Below are positions 22,662 through 32,324 of a DNA stretch of 64,000 nucleotides, piece after piece; within the stretch, counting starts at the first letter, position 1, and each line of letters begins with the position of its first letter. The notes beneath the pieces were generated by a model that saw nothing but the letters and a program-made list of their open reading frames with translations, was not told where the DNA came from and ran no database searches. The stretch is taken from positions 60,916-124,915 of the forward strand of contig SZOR01000001.1 in assembly GCA_030263275.1 (NCBI GenBank), written 5' to 3'. A program made the translations under genes and the position numbers. Source of the DNA: DSNY01 sp016861185. Its GTDB lineage: Bacteria; Pseudomonadota; Gammaproteobacteria; Burkholderiales; Burkholderiaceae_F.

Positions 22662-25600
22662 ATGTACGGCACCTATCTTCCGCGCAAGCCGCGCCGCGCG
22701 CTCGTACTCGGCTCCGGCGCCTTGCAGATCGGGCAAGCCGGCGAGTTCGACTACTCCGGCTCGCAGGCGCTGAAGGCGCTGCGCGAAGAAGGTGTGGCCA
22801 CGATCCTGATCAATCCGAACATCGCGACGATCCAGACCAGCGAAGAACTCGCCGACCGCATCTACTTCGTCGACGTGAACCCGGAGTTCGTCGAGCAGGT
22901 CATCGTCAAGGAAGAGGTCGACGCCATTCTGCTGTCGTTCGGCGGCCAGACCGCACTGAATTGCGGCCTGGCGCTGCACGACGCTGGCGTGCTCCAGCGC
23001 CACGGCGTGCGCGTGCTCGGCACGCCGATCGCCGCGATTCGCGACACCGAGGATCGCGCGCTGTTCGTCAAGCGGCTCGCCGAGATCGGCGTCAAAACCG
23101 CCCGCAGCCAGGCCTGCAGCACGCCGCGCGAAGCGCACGAGGCCGCGCGCGCAATCGGCCTGCCGGTGATGCTGCGCGGCGGGTACTCGCTCGGCGGCCG
23201 CGGCAGCGGCATCGTCGATAGCGAGGAGGCGCTCGATGCAGCCGTGCGGCGCGCGTTTGCCGGCGGGGCGCAGCAGGTGCTGGTCGAGGAGTGCCTGCGC
23301 GGCTGGAAGGAGATCGAATACGAAGTGGTGCGCGACGGTCGTGACAACTGCATCACCGTCTGCAACATGGAGAACTTCGATCCGATGGGCATCCACACCG
23401 GCGAATCGATCGTCGTGGCGCCCTCGCAGACGCTGAACGACGAGGAGTACCAGCTGCTGCGTACGCTCGCGATCCGCACGGTACGGCATCTCGGCATCGT
23501 CGGCGAATGCAACATCCAGTACGCGCTCGATCCGCGCAGTTCCGACTACCGGGTGATCGAGGTCAACGCGCGGCTGTCGCGTTCGAGCGCGCTGGCGAGC
23601 AAGGCGACCGGCTATCCGCTCGCCTATGTCGCCGCGAAGCTCGCGCTCGGCCGTTCGCTGCCCGAGGTGCAGAACAGCATCACGCGCTGCACGACCGCCT
23701 TTTTCGAACCGGCGCTGGACTACCTCGTGTGCAAGGTGCCGCGCTGGGACCTCGACAAGTTCCGGGGTGCGTCGGTGCGCATCGGCAGCGAGATGAAAAG
23801 CGTGGGCGAGGTGATGGCGATCGGCCGCACCTTCCCCGAGGTGATCCAGAAGGCGCTGCGCATGCTCGACATCGGGGTCGACGGGCTCGACCCCGACGCC
23901 TACGACTTCGAGGACGTACGCGACCAGCTCGCCAATCCGACGCCGCTGCGCGTCTTCGCGATCGCGCGCGCGCTGCGCGACGGCATGTCGGTCGACGAGG
24001 TTCATGCGCTGACGCAGATCGACCGCTGGTTCCTGCGGTCGATCGATTCGGTCGTGCGGCTGAACGAGCAGCTCCGGCGCACGCCCTGGCCGCCGGCGCC
24101 CGAACTGCTGCGACAGGCCAAGCGCAGCGGCTTTGCCGACCGCGCGATCGAGCGGCTCGCAGGCGCGCCGCGCGGCGCGGCGAGACAGGCGCGGCTGCGG
24201 GCAGGCATCGTGCGCCACATCGCACAGATCGACACGCTCGCAGCCGAGTTTCCGGCCGACACCAACTACCTGTACACGACGTTCCACGCGACGCGCAGCG
24301 ACGTCGCGCCGTCGAAGCGCAAGAAGATCCTCGTGCTCGGCTCCGGCCCCTACCGCATCGGCTCGAGCGTCGAGTTCGACTGGTGTTGCGTGAACGCAGT
24401 GCAGGCGGCCGCCGCGCTCGGCTACGAAACGATCATGCTGAACTTCAACCCGGAGACGGTCAGCACCGATTACGACGTGTGCGATCGGCTGATCTTCGAC
24501 GAAGTGAGCCTGGAAACGGTCCTCGACGTGTGCGAGCACGAGCGGCCGGACGGGGTGGTCGTCAGCATGGGCGGGCAGATCCCGAACAACCTGGCGATGC
24601 ACCTGCACCGCGCCGGCATCCCGGTGCTCGGCACGAGCCCCGAGAATATCGACCGCGCCGAGGACCGCAACAAGTTCAGCAGGCTGCTCGACGAGCTGGG
24701 GATCGATCAACCGCGCTGGATGCACATGCAGGACATCGCCGACGCGGAGGCGGTTGTCGCCCGGCTCGGCGGCTTTCCCGTGCTCGTGCGGCCGAGCTAC
24801 GTGCTGAGCGGCGCGGCGATGAGCGTGGCGCACGAGCCGCACGAGTTCGCCAGGATCCTGGCGCGCGCGCAGGACGTTTCACCGGAGCATCCGGTTGTCG
24901 TGTCGGCGTTCGAAACGCATGCGCGCGAGGTCGAGATCGACGCGGTCGCTGATCGCGGCGAGATCGTGCTGTGGGCGATCAGCGAGCACATCGAAGACGC
25001 GGGCGTACATAGCGGGGATGCGACGCTGGTGCTGCCGCCGCAAACGCTGTACATCGCGACGATCCGCCGCGTGCGCCGGATCGCCGCCGCACTGGCGAAA
25101 GCGCTCGAGATCACCGGACCGTTTAACGTGCAGTTCCTCGCCAAGCACAACGCCGTCAAGGTCATCGAGTGCAACCTGCGGGCGTCGCGCAGCTTCCCGT
25201 TCGTCTCGAAGGTGACCGGCAGCAACTTCGCGCGCGAAGCGATGCGACGCATGCTCGGCGCGGCCGGACCGGTGCGCAACGACAGCTTGAACCTCGATCA
25301 CGTGGCGGTGAAAGCGCCGATGTTCTCCTTCTCGCGCCTCGTCGGCGCCGATCCGATGCTCGGCGTCGAGATGATGAGCACGGGCGAAGTGGGCTGCTTC
25401 GGCGACGATCTGCACGAGGCGCTGCTGCACGCGCTGCGCGCCACCGGCTTCAGATTCCCGAAGCGGGGCGTGCTGCTCTCGCTGGGGCCGGTCGCCGACA
25501 AGTACTGGTTCGCAGGCGAGGCGCGCGTCATCGCGAACGACCTCGCTCTGCCGATCTACGCCACGGCCGGCACCGCCGAAATGCTCGCCGAGATCGGAAT

Positions 25601-25892
25601 CGCCTGCACGGTCGTCGAGAAGCGCCGCGCACCCGGCCCGAACGCGATCGAACTCATCGAGGCCGGCGAAGTCGACCTGGTCATCAATGTCCCTCGTGAA
25701 TACGACGAGCTGGGCCACCCTGACGGCGTGCTGATACGCCGTGCAGCCGTCGATGCCGGCGTGCCGTTGATCACGGATTTGCAGCTTGCACGGGCGGTCA
25801 TCGAGGCGCTGCGCGTAAGGAAGCCGGGCGACCTGCGGGTGCTCGCGTGGCAAGATTTCGTCGCGCGCACGCCGCCGAGTCTGGCGAGCTGA
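22662..25892 (+). CDS. carB: carbamoyl-phosphate synthase large chain, CAD-like type
   Basis: This 1076-residue protein is a full-length CarB with two ATP-grasp halves and a C-terminal MGS-like domain. The first half opens VLGSGALQIGQAGEFDYSG and NPNIATIQTS, the second KILVLGSGPYRIGSSVEFD. Usual proteobacterial CarB reads more like GAGPIVIGQACEFDYSG and NPATIMTD, so this protein looks closer to the CAD/Bacteroidota-type branch. It makes carbamoyl phosphate from bicarbonate, ammonia and two ATP. Placement right after the carbamoyltransferase and carA suggests it feeds carbamoylation here, not pyrimidine or arginine synthesis. The branch call is from remembered motifs and needs a tree. Confidence 0.95.
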   Translation: MYGTYLPRKPRRALVLGSGALQIGQAGEFDYSGSQALKALREEGVATILINPNIATIQTSEELADRIYFVDVNPEFVEQVIVKEEVDAILLSFGGQTALNCGLALHDAGVLQRHGVRVLGTPIAAIRDTEDRALFVKRLAEIGVKTARSQACSTPREAHEAARAIGLPVMLRGGYSLGGRGSGIVDSEEALDAAVRRAFAGGAQQVLVEECLRGWKEIEYEVVRDGRDNCITVCNMENFDPMGIHTGESIVVAPSQTLNDEEYQLLRTLAIRTVRHLGIVGECNIQYALDPRSSDYRVIEVNARLSRSSALASKATGYPLAYVAAKLALGRSLPEVQNSITRCTTAFFEPALDYLVCKVPRWDLDKFRGASVRIGSEMKSVGEVMAIGRTFPEVIQKALRMLDIGVDGLDPDAYDFEDVRDQLANPTPLRVFAIARALRDGMSVDEVHALTQIDRWFLRSIDSVVRLNEQLRRTPWPPAPELLRQAKRSGFADRAIERLAGAPRGAARQARLRAGIVRHIAQIDTLAAEFPADTNYLYTTFHATRSDVAPSKRKKILVLGSGPYRIGSSVEFDWCCVNAVQAAAALGYETIMLNFNPETVSTDYDVCDRLIFDEVSLETVLDVCEHERPDGVVVSMGGQIPNNLAMHLHRAGIPVLGTSPENIDRAEDRNKFSRLLDELGIDQPRWMHMQDIADAEAVVARLGGFPVLVRPSYVLSGAAMSVAHEPHEFARILARAQDVSPEHPVVVSAFETHAREVEIDAVADRGEIVLWAISEHIEDAGVHSGDATLVLPPQTLYIATIRRVRRIAAALAKALEITGPFNVQFLAKHNAVKVIECNLRASRSFPFVSKVTGSNFAREAMRRMLGAAGPVRNDSLNLDHVAVKAPMFSFSRLVGADPMLGVEMMSTGEVGCFGDDLHEALLHALRATGFRFPKRGVLLSLGPVADKYWFAGEARVIANDLALPIYATAGTAEMLAEIGIACTVVEKRRAPGPNAIELIEAGEVDLVINVPREYDELGHPDGVLIRRAAVDAGVPLITDLQLARAVIEALRVRKPGDLRVLAWQDFVARTPPSLAS

Positions 25893-25945
25893 GAAGCTGG
25901 CGCCGGGGCACCGGACCAGTTGCGGCGGCGAGCTGGAGAAGGAAT

Positions 25946-26623
25946 GTGAATACGACGCGTCTTCTGCGATGGCTTGCGCCGTCGGTCCTTGCGGTCTGCA
26001 TGCTGTTGCCCGCCGCCGAGACCGCCTTGGGTCAGGACATTCCCGGTTATCCGCAGCACGTGACCGGATACGATCCGCGCGAAGTCGCGATGCTGCCGAA
26101 GTACTGCATCTACACACAGGCGTTCCGGGACAACGTACCCGGGGGCAATGATCCTGCCGAGATCCGGCGCTGGTACGCCACGATGGGCGATATCTTTCAC
26201 GCCATGCACCATTACTGTTGGGGCTTGATGTATCTGAACCGCGCGACCATCCTTGCTCGCAGCGCCGAGGTGCGCGCCTTCAACCTAAGCAACGCGATTC
26301 TGGAGTTCGACTACGTACTGAGACAGGCACCAGAGAACTTTGCGCTGCTCCCCGAGATCCTGACCAAGAAGGGCGAAGTCATGCTGCGTCAGGGACGTGC
26401 TCCGCTTGCGATCACACAGTTCGAGCGCGCGATCGAGCTACGACCAGACTACTGGCCGCCATACGCACAGATGGCCGATCACTTCGCGAGCGTCGGCGAG
26501 CTGGACAAGGCGCGCGCCACCCTGCGAAGGGGACTTGCGCAGGCGCCCGAATCAAATGCCCTGCAGCGCAGGCTTCGGGAGCTCGACGCCGACAAGGGCA
26601 AGGGCAAACAACCGCCCCGATAG
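25946..26623 (+). CDS. secreted TPR-repeat protein
   Basis: This 225-residue protein has a signal peptide (basic start, hydrophobic core LAPSVLAVCMLLPAA, cleavage near ALGQ) and then an N-terminal domain with YCIYTQAFRDN and HYCWGLMYLNRA. Two to three TPR units follow in the C-terminal half (LTKKGEVMLRQGRAPLAITQ, YAQMADHFASVGELDKARAT). The GTG start at 25946 has AAGGA 2-7 bases upstream; a longer frame begins inside carB and is unlikely. TPR proteins are common in polysaccharide secretion loci as scaffolds. Its exact role is not known. Confidence 0.8.
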   Translation: MNTTRLLRWLAPSVLAVCMLLPAAETALGQDIPGYPQHVTGYDPREVAMLPKYCIYTQAFRDNVPGGNDPAEIRRWYATMGDIFHAMHHYCWGLMYLNRATILARSAEVRAFNLSNAILEFDYVLRQAPENFALLPEILTKKGEVMLRQGRAPLAITQFERAIELRPDYWPPYAQMADHFASVGELDKARATLRRGLAQAPESNALQRRLRELDADKGKGKQPPR

Positions 26624-26731
26624 ATGACTCTCGACCCGTCCAGCGACGGAGCTCCGCCATACCGGACCCGCCGCGGCCGGCGTACCCACGAGGCGCGGCC
26701 GTAGCCTCACGAACCCGATCAACAACGACCC

Positions 26732-28558
26732 ATGGCAAGAATCTTCGGCTCGCTCTCACTGCTGCCTGCAGACGATGTCGAGGCATCGGTGCAACCGATG
26801 CGACGAGCGGCCGGCGCAGCGGCCGGCACCGATGCCATCCGGCGGCGCGGCGCGGCCGCTATCGGCGTCGTCGCCGGGCACACGGCGCGGCTCGTCGAGC
26901 ACGAGGATTTGATCGTCGCCATCGGCGGGCATCCGAGGCTGAACACCGAGACAGGCTGGACGTCCGAAGCGGTCGCGATCGCTCGGGCGCTCGCAGCGGA
27001 TGGCCCGGCAGCCCTTCCGAGAATCGGCGGCGACTTCGCGTTGGCCGCGTGGGACGCGACGAAGTCCAGGGGACTGCTCGCTGTCGATCGCAGCGGCGTG
27101 CATCAACTCGTTTACGCGCGCGCAAACGGGTCCTTTGCGTTCGCATCGACGCTGGACGTGCTCGCCGCGCATCCGGGCCTCGACTGCCAATTGTCTCCAC
27201 AGGCCGTCTTCGACTATCTGTACTTCCACGTTTGCCCGGGCCCCGACACGATCTATCGCGGCTTGGATCGGGTACCACCGGGCCACCACGTCGAGTTCGG
27301 CCCGACCGGCGGATCGGAGCCGCGGCCGTACTGGACGATGCGATTCGACGAAGACAGAAGCAAGGACCTCGACGCGCTGAAGCAGCGTTTCGTGAGCCTG
27401 CTGCGCGATGCCGTCGCGGCTTCGTCGGACGGCACCACGTGCGGCGCGTTCCTGTCCGGCGGAACCGACAGCTCGACCGTCAGCGGGATGCTCGGTCGAA
27501 CGAGCGGCGCGCCCGCGCGGACGTTCTCGATCGGCTTCGAGGCTGCCGGCTACGACGAGATGGAGTTCGCGCGCACGGCAGCGAAACATTTCGGCTGCGT
27601 TCACCACGAGTACTACGTCACGCCCGGCGATGTCGTGGCGGCCGTACCGAAGATCGCAGCATATTACGACCAGCCGTTCGGCAACGCGTCGGCAGTCCCC
27701 GCCTACTACTGCGCCAAGCTCGCGCGCGAAAGCGGCGTGCACCGCCTGCTCGCGGGCGACGGTGGCGACGAATTGTTCGGCGGCAATGAACGCTATTCGA
27801 AACAACAGCTTCTCGGGGTCTACGACCGCATTCCCCGCCCGCTGCGCGGCCTGCTGATCGAGCCACTCGTGCTCTCGACCCCATTGTTCCGCGCGATTCC
27901 GGGATTGCGCAAGTTGCACAGCTACATCGAGCAGGCCAGCCAGCCGATGCCGCACCGCTACATGGCGCGGAATCTGCTCGATTACCTGGGAATCGAAAAC
28001 CTGCTCGCGCCGGATTTCCTCGCCGCCGTCGATCGCGCGCATCCGCAGCGGCTGCTGAGCGAGGCTCACGCCCCCTTTGCCGGGTGCAGCCTGATCAACC
28101 AGATGCTCGGCATCGACCAGCGGTTCACCCTGGCCGATAGCGACCTGCCCAAAGTGACGCGGATGTGCGAACTGGCCGGCGTCGACGTCGCGTTCCCGCT
28201 GCTCGACGAACGACTGATCGAGTTCTCCACTGGGTTACCGGCCCAAATGAAGCTGCGAGGCACGCAACTGCGCTGGTTCTTCAAGGAGGCGCTCCGCGAC
28301 TTCCTGCCGCCTGCCGTCATCACAAAGCAGAAGCAGGGTTTCGGGCTGCCGGTCGGCACGTGGCTCGTGGAGCACGCACCGCTGCGTGCGCTCGCCGAGC
28401 AGGCGATCGACACGCTGCGTCCGCATCGGATCGTGCGCCCAGAGGCCGTCGACGAGCTCTTGAATCGGCGCCTGCATGAGCACCCGAGGTTCTTCGGCAC
28501 GATGGTGTGGGTGCTGATGATGCTCGGCCTGTGGCTGGACTCGCACAAAGAACGCTAG
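26732..28558 (+). CDS. asparagine-synthase homologue without the glutaminase cysteine
   Basis: This 608-residue protein has the two-domain layout of asparagine synthase B. The N-terminus is MARIFGSL instead of MCGI, so the catalytic Cys2 of the glutaminase domain is missing. The synthetase domain is intact: pyrophosphate loop FLSGGTDSSTV, AGDGGDELFGG and KQKQGFGLP. It could use free ammonia or join an amine to a carboxylate directly, as beta-lactam synthetases with the same loss do. It is the last rightward gene, converging on a deacetylase. Substrates could be uronate carboxyls of the polymer or an amino-acyl group from the glutamate mutase operon; both are speculative. Confidence 0.88.
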   Translation: MARIFGSLSLLPADDVEASVQPMRRAAGAAAGTDAIRRRGAAAIGVVAGHTARLVEHEDLIVAIGGHPRLNTETGWTSEAVAIARALAADGPAALPRIGGDFALAAWDATKSRGLLAVDRSGVHQLVYARANGSFAFASTLDVLAAHPGLDCQLSPQAVFDYLYFHVCPGPDTIYRGLDRVPPGHHVEFGPTGGSEPRPYWTMRFDEDRSKDLDALKQRFVSLLRDAVAASSDGTTCGAFLSGGTDSSTVSGMLGRTSGAPARTFSIGFEAAGYDEMEFARTAAKHFGCVHHEYYVTPGDVVAAVPKIAAYYDQPFGNASAVPAYYCAKLARESGVHRLLAGDGGDELFGGNERYSKQQLLGVYDRIPRPLRGLLIEPLVLSTPLFRAIPGLRKLHSYIEQASQPMPHRYMARNLLDYLGIENLLAPDFLAAVDRAHPQRLLSEAHAPFAGCSLINQMLGIDQRFTLADSDLPKVTRMCELAGVDVAFPLLDERLIEFSTGLPAQMKLRGTQLRWFFKEALRDFLPPAVITKQKQGFGLPVGTWLVEHAPLRALAEQAIDTLRPHRIVRPEAVDELLNRRLHEHPRFFGTMVWVLMMLGLWLDSHKER

Positions 28559-28569
28559 ACCGATGTGCT

Positions 28570-28587
28570 GCCTGCGCGCTCGCAGGC
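28570..28587. terminator. hairpin between convergent genes
   Basis: GCCTGCG and CGCAGGC form a 7-bp stem with a CGCT loop in the 31-base gap between two converging genes. It could stop transcription in both directions, but there is no T-run. Confidence 0.45.
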
Positions 28588-28589
28588 GG

Positions 28590-29549
28590 TCACACGGTCG
28601 CGTAGTTCGTGTGCCGCATGTTCCATAGCAGACGCGCCCCGTAGCGCAGACGCGTCCGATCCCACGGCGTAAACCGCGGAAGCTGGAAGCGATCGGACGA
28701 CTTCGAAGCCGCGCCCCACGCGGTCGAAACCGCCGCCGCAAATCCGCAACGGCGCACCATCTCGACGTGCTGCCTGTCGTAGTCCTGGCCCGGCACGCCG
28801 TTCGGGTAGGCGAACAGTTCGATTCTTTCGCCGAGCAGCGCCTGAAGGGCTTCTTTGCTCGCTCCGATCTCCTCGCGCGCCGCGTCAGGACCGAGCCGCG
28901 TGAGGATGGGATGGCTCACCGTATGCGCGCCGACGTCCATGCCGAGCGCGCGCAGCCCCCTGACCTGCTCGGGTCCCATCATCAGCGGCGCCGGCGCGCC
29001 GACCCGGGCGGCCTCGACCACCGCATCGACCGCAGCGCTGCGTTCGGCCGGTTCGAGATGCTTGATGCACGCCAGCAGCGCTGCGATCGCGCGCCGACGG
29101 TCGGCAAGTGACGCAAGTTGGATCGCACCGAAACCGACGCGCGTCAAGTCCAAGATCTCGTCACGACAGTCGCGGATCGCTTCGATGATCCGGTCATTCC
29201 ACATGTGTCCGCCCGCCAGGTATCCGGTCGCGACGAAAAACGTAGCCGTTAGTCCAAGCCGCTTAAGAATCGGGGCGGCGATCTCCTCGTTGTCCGCATA
29301 TCCGTCGTCGAACGTGATGGCGAGCGCTCGCGCCGGGAGCGTACCTGCATAAAGCGCTTGCACCGCAACGGTCAGCGGCAACACCCTGAACCAGCTACGC
29401 ACCCATCGCATCTGCGCCTCGAAGCCTTTCGCGTCCTGGACGTCCGGAAGCAGCGGATCAGAGCGCGGCAGCACGCGATGGAAGATCAGAATCGTGAGCC
29501 GCGCCCGTTGTCCCGGCGGCGAAAGAAGCGTCAGTGGTATTTGCAGCAC
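28590..29549 (-). CDS. polysaccharide deacetylase family protein (CE4)
   Basis: This 319-residue protein has a NodB-homology domain. The metal and base motif is TFDDGYADN, the HxxxH metal motif is in GAHTVSHP, and later strands include FAYPNG. Such enzymes remove N-acetyl groups from hexosamines in polysaccharides. No clear signal peptide is present, so it may act on a lipid-linked or cytoplasmic intermediate, or be exported another way. The start is GTG at 29549, just after the O-ligase stop at 29553. It is the last gene of the leftward core operon. It is different from the XrtA-type deacetylase at 44072-44929. Confidence 0.85.
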   Translation of the reverse strand: MLQIPLTLLSPPGQRARLTILIFHRVLPRSDPLLPDVQDAKGFEAQMRWVRSWFRVLPLTVAVQALYAGTLPARALAITFDDGYADNEEIAAPILKRLGLTATFFVATGYLAGGHMWNDRIIEAIRDCRDEILDLTRVGFGAIQLASLADRRRAIAALLACIKHLEPAERSAAVDAVVEAARVGAPAPLMMGPEQVRGLRALGMDVGAHTVSHPILTRLGPDAAREEIGASKEALQALLGERIELFAYPNGVPGQDYDRQHVEMVRRCGFAAAVSTAWGAASKSSDRFQLPRFTPWDRTRLRYGARLLWNMRHTNYATV

Positions 29550-29552
29550 GGC

Positions 29553-31022
29553 TCAACGGTCCGCGCGTGCAGCAGGCCACCGCGGCGACCGCAAATCACG
29601 ACGAACCGCGGCGCTCGCCCTTCCACTTTCGTCCGCCGACTGCGAAACGGACTCTCGAGGTGGCAGTTCTGCCGAGGACGCGGGATCCGCGCGCGCCGTC
29701 GTCGTGCCCGGCGAGCGCTTGGCCGAGTCAGCGTGGCGAAGCTGCGCGAGCGTGACGGCGAGCATCGCGAAGAGCCAGATCTGGACCTCGGCCTTCAAGT
29801 AATCGGCGAACTGACCGGCGGTCCATACCGCCGCGATGCCGGCGGCGCACGCCGTTGCTGGTGCGATCAGGTCCAGCGGCAACCTTCGCCATATCGCTGC
29901 CTTGAGACGAAGAACGATCAGCACGCCCCATAGCGAAATCCAGATATACAGGACGGCGCCCGGGATGCCTTGCTCGACGAGCAGCGTCATGAACGTGTTG
30001 TGCGACGAGCGCGCCGCTTGCTCCTCGGACTCACCGTGCGCACGAGTCAGCCAACGTCTGTCCAAGTACATTGGGCTCAGCACTGCGGTCCCGCGATGGC
30101 CGGTTCCGTGCGGGTAAAGGGCGGCCATCCTCGCCTGCGCGTCGATGAGGATCCAGCGGCTCTCGGCGCTGGTGTCCATCTCCTCGGAGCGCACAGCTGC
30201 GTCCTTGATCGACAACATCCGGTCGATGAACTTCTCGTCCATGAGGTTGACCGCAACCACCACACCGAGGGCGGCCGCACCCCAGAACATCCAGCGGCGC
30301 TGCGGCGGTCGCAGGAGCAACAGCAGGAAACCACCAACCAGCAGCCCGAGGAAGGCACCACGGCTGTTGGTCAGGATTAGACCGTTGAGAACGAACGGCA
30401 TCGCGAGGACGACGACGAGCCTGCGCCAACCCCTCTGCCACAGGAACAGCACCGCTCCTGCAAGTGCGCCCGTTGCCAGGAACATCCCCAGTGAGTTGGC
30501 ATCGTCGAGATTCGGACCGCCGACGCCGTCGAGGCGGCCGTCGAAGCGAGCGTCCTGATTGAGAATGCAAAGAATCCCGAGGAACGCACAGCCCACAACA
30601 TGAACGAGCAGCACGCTGGCGGTGTCCGCGGGACGCTTTACGAGGCGGTAGACGAGGAAGAACACAACGATGTACTTCGTGTACAGAACCGCCGCCTCGC
30701 GATGCATCTCCTGATCAAGGGCCCACAGACTTTGAATCCATAGCCAGACCACGAGCGCGATCATCGCCACGCCCGGCACCGTGGCAAACCAGGATCGTGT
30801 CTCCTTCTCCAGTTTGCCGCTTTTGACGAAGATCGCCAGCAGCGTCACCACGGCAGCGAGTAGCGACCAGCGAAGGTCGGGCAGCATTGCGCCCCACCAA
30901 CGCGACGGCGGGTGCACGTAAACGACCGCGAGATAAAGGTACAGCCCGTAAATCGGATGGCGCAGTAACGCCAGCGCGATGCCGGCAGAGTACAGTGCGA
31001 GAAACGCTATGGCCGTCAGCAT
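29553..31022 (-). CDS. O-antigen-ligase-like membrane protein, exosortase A-associated (Wzy/O-ligase type)
   Basis: This 489-residue protein has about ten to twelve membrane helices and a large periplasmic loop with the HGTGHRGTAVLS and SSHNTFMTLLVEQG pieces typical of the Wzy/WaaL superfamily. It fits the XrtA-associated putative O-glycosylation ligase group (TIGR03097). Members are thought to link or polymerise lipid-carried glycans. The C-terminal 60 residues are hydrophilic and low in complexity (Ser/Arg/Ala-rich). The ATG at 31022 follows a glycosyltransferase stop by 12 bases. Whether it polymerises the exopolysaccharide or moves it to a protein is open. Confidence 0.85.
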   Translation of the reverse strand: MLTAIAFLALYSAGIALALLRHPIYGLYLYLAVVYVHPPSRWWGAMLPDLRWSLLAAVVTLLAIFVKSGKLEKETRSWFATVPGVAMIALVVWLWIQSLWALDQEMHREAAVLYTKYIVVFFLVYRLVKRPADTASVLLVHVVGCAFLGILCILNQDARFDGRLDGVGGPNLDDANSLGMFLATGALAGAVLFLWQRGWRRLVVVLAMPFVLNGLILTNSRGAFLGLLVGGFLLLLLRPPQRRWMFWGAAALGVVVAVNLMDEKFIDRMLSIKDAAVRSEEMDTSAESRWILIDAQARMAALYPHGTGHRGTAVLSPMYLDRRWLTRAHGESEEQAARSSHNTFMTLLVEQGIPGAVLYIWISLWGVLIVLRLKAAIWRRLPLDLIAPATACAAGIAAVWTAGQFADYLKAEVQIWLFAMLAVTLAQLRHADSAKRSPGTTTARADPASSAELPPRESVSQSADESGRASAAVRRDLRSPRWPAARADR

Positions 31023-31034
31023 CGATGCCCAGTC

Positions 31035-32300
31035 TCAATGTTCCAACCGGTACCTCGCCATTGCGAGTTGCAGCAGGCGCCACTGGCCGATCGATACGTC
31101 CTTCCAACCGAAGCGAGCAGCGTAACCGCGAACCTCCTCGCGCGGCGGACGCGCGGTCGTCAGTGACCGCACCGCGGCGGCAAGTGCCGACGGATCTCTG
31201 AGCTCGACGACCCGCCCCACCGCAGACTCGCCCAGGATCTCGCGCACCGCACCCACATCCAGCGCCACGACCGGCGTTCCGCAGGCAAGCGACTCGAGCA
31301 CCACGTTCGGCCAGCCTTCCCGCGTTGACGTCAGCAGCAGGGCGTCGACACTCGAGTAAAGGTAGGAGAGCTCCCGCTGCGGCATCGGCGCAAGAAATCG
31401 TACGCGCCTGCTGACGCCCAGTTCCCGGCTCAGCGCTTCGAGCTTCCAACGCAGCGGGCCGTCGCCGACGATAAGGAGATGGTGCTCCGGCAGCTCGCAC
31501 AAACTGCGAATAGCGAGCGCTTGATCCTTCTCCTCGACCAGATTGCCGACGGATGCCAATAGCGGCACCTCCGGCAGCCCTAGTCTGCCCCGCGCCGCCA
31601 TCCGATCCTCGATCCGAAAGACGTCCAGGTCGACGCCGTTGCGCAAAGTGAATACCTTCGACGGCTCGACACCGAGCTCGATGAGCGCACAGCGGAGCGC
31701 TTCGGAAACGGCAATGATCGCCACTGCGCCACGCGCGGCACGGAGGACCTTGCGAGCGGGTCCAGGCATCCGCGCGAGGACGTTCACGTCGGTGCCGCGC
31801 GCGGTAATGAGATACGGCCTTCCGAGCCGCTCCGCAAGCATCGAGGCGGCCACGCCGTCGGGATAGAAATAGTGCGCGTCGATGACGTCGGGCGTCCACC
31901 CCCCTTTGAACCAGGCTTCGACGACCGTTAACGCGGACGATGCCATGCAACGGGGTTGGAATGCCACGCCGATTCTCGGCAGCATCGGATAGCGCGGATA
32001 TGCCACCTTCACCCTGCCGCCGATCCGCGTTCCCTCACTCGGCGTCGCGGCAAAGACGGCGTATCGACCGAACCACCGAGACCGCAACGGAAACCACGGC
32101 ACCGGCGCAATCACGCGCGCCTCGACGTTGCAGTCCGCGATGAGGTGCCGGAGCCGCGTCTCCACGAAGATGCCGTGTCTGGGCCGCGCCTCGCTAGGAA
32201 AGAGAGACGAGAAGGTCAGAACGCGTATCGCCGGCGCGTGATCGACGGCCGTCCGATCACGTGCACCCTCGCGATCCGCACGCACATCCGAACCCGACAT
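31035..32300 (-). CDS. glycosyltransferase, GT4 family
   Basis: This 421-residue GT-B glycosyltransferase has an N-terminal FSSLFPSEARPRHGIFVETR block, and the donor domain shows VGNLVEEKDQ, IVGDGPLRWKLE and the E-x7-E-like STREGWPNVVLESLACGTPVV. The GTG/ATG choice is between residues 1 and about 25 (IRVLTFSS); the longer ATG at 32300 is kept because it follows the dehydrogenase gene by 24 bases. It probably adds one sugar of the repeat unit at the inner membrane. Donor and acceptor are unknown. Confidence 0.88.
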   Translation of the reverse strand: MSGSDVRADREGARDRTAVDHAPAIRVLTFSSLFPSEARPRHGIFVETRLRHLIADCNVEARVIAPVPWFPLRSRWFGRYAVFAATPSEGTRIGGRVKVAYPRYPMLPRIGVAFQPRCMASSALTVVEAWFKGGWTPDVIDAHYFYPDGVAASMLAERLGRPYLITARGTDVNVLARMPGPARKVLRAARGAVAIIAVSEALRCALIELGVEPSKVFTLRNGVDLDVFRIEDRMAARGRLGLPEVPLLASVGNLVEEKDQALAIRSLCELPEHHLLIVGDGPLRWKLEALSRELGVSRRVRFLAPMPQRELSYLYSSVDALLLTSTREGWPNVVLESLACGTPVVALDVGAVREILGESAVGRVVELRDPSALAAAVRSLTTARPPREEVRGYAARFGWKDVSIGQWRLLQLAMARYRLEH

Positions 32301-32324
32301 CGACTTTGAACGTGACGTCGGCGC

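Noticed and set aside
22488..24842. 784-codon minus-strand open frame
   Set aside because: It is antisense to carB; composition is that of a shadow frame.
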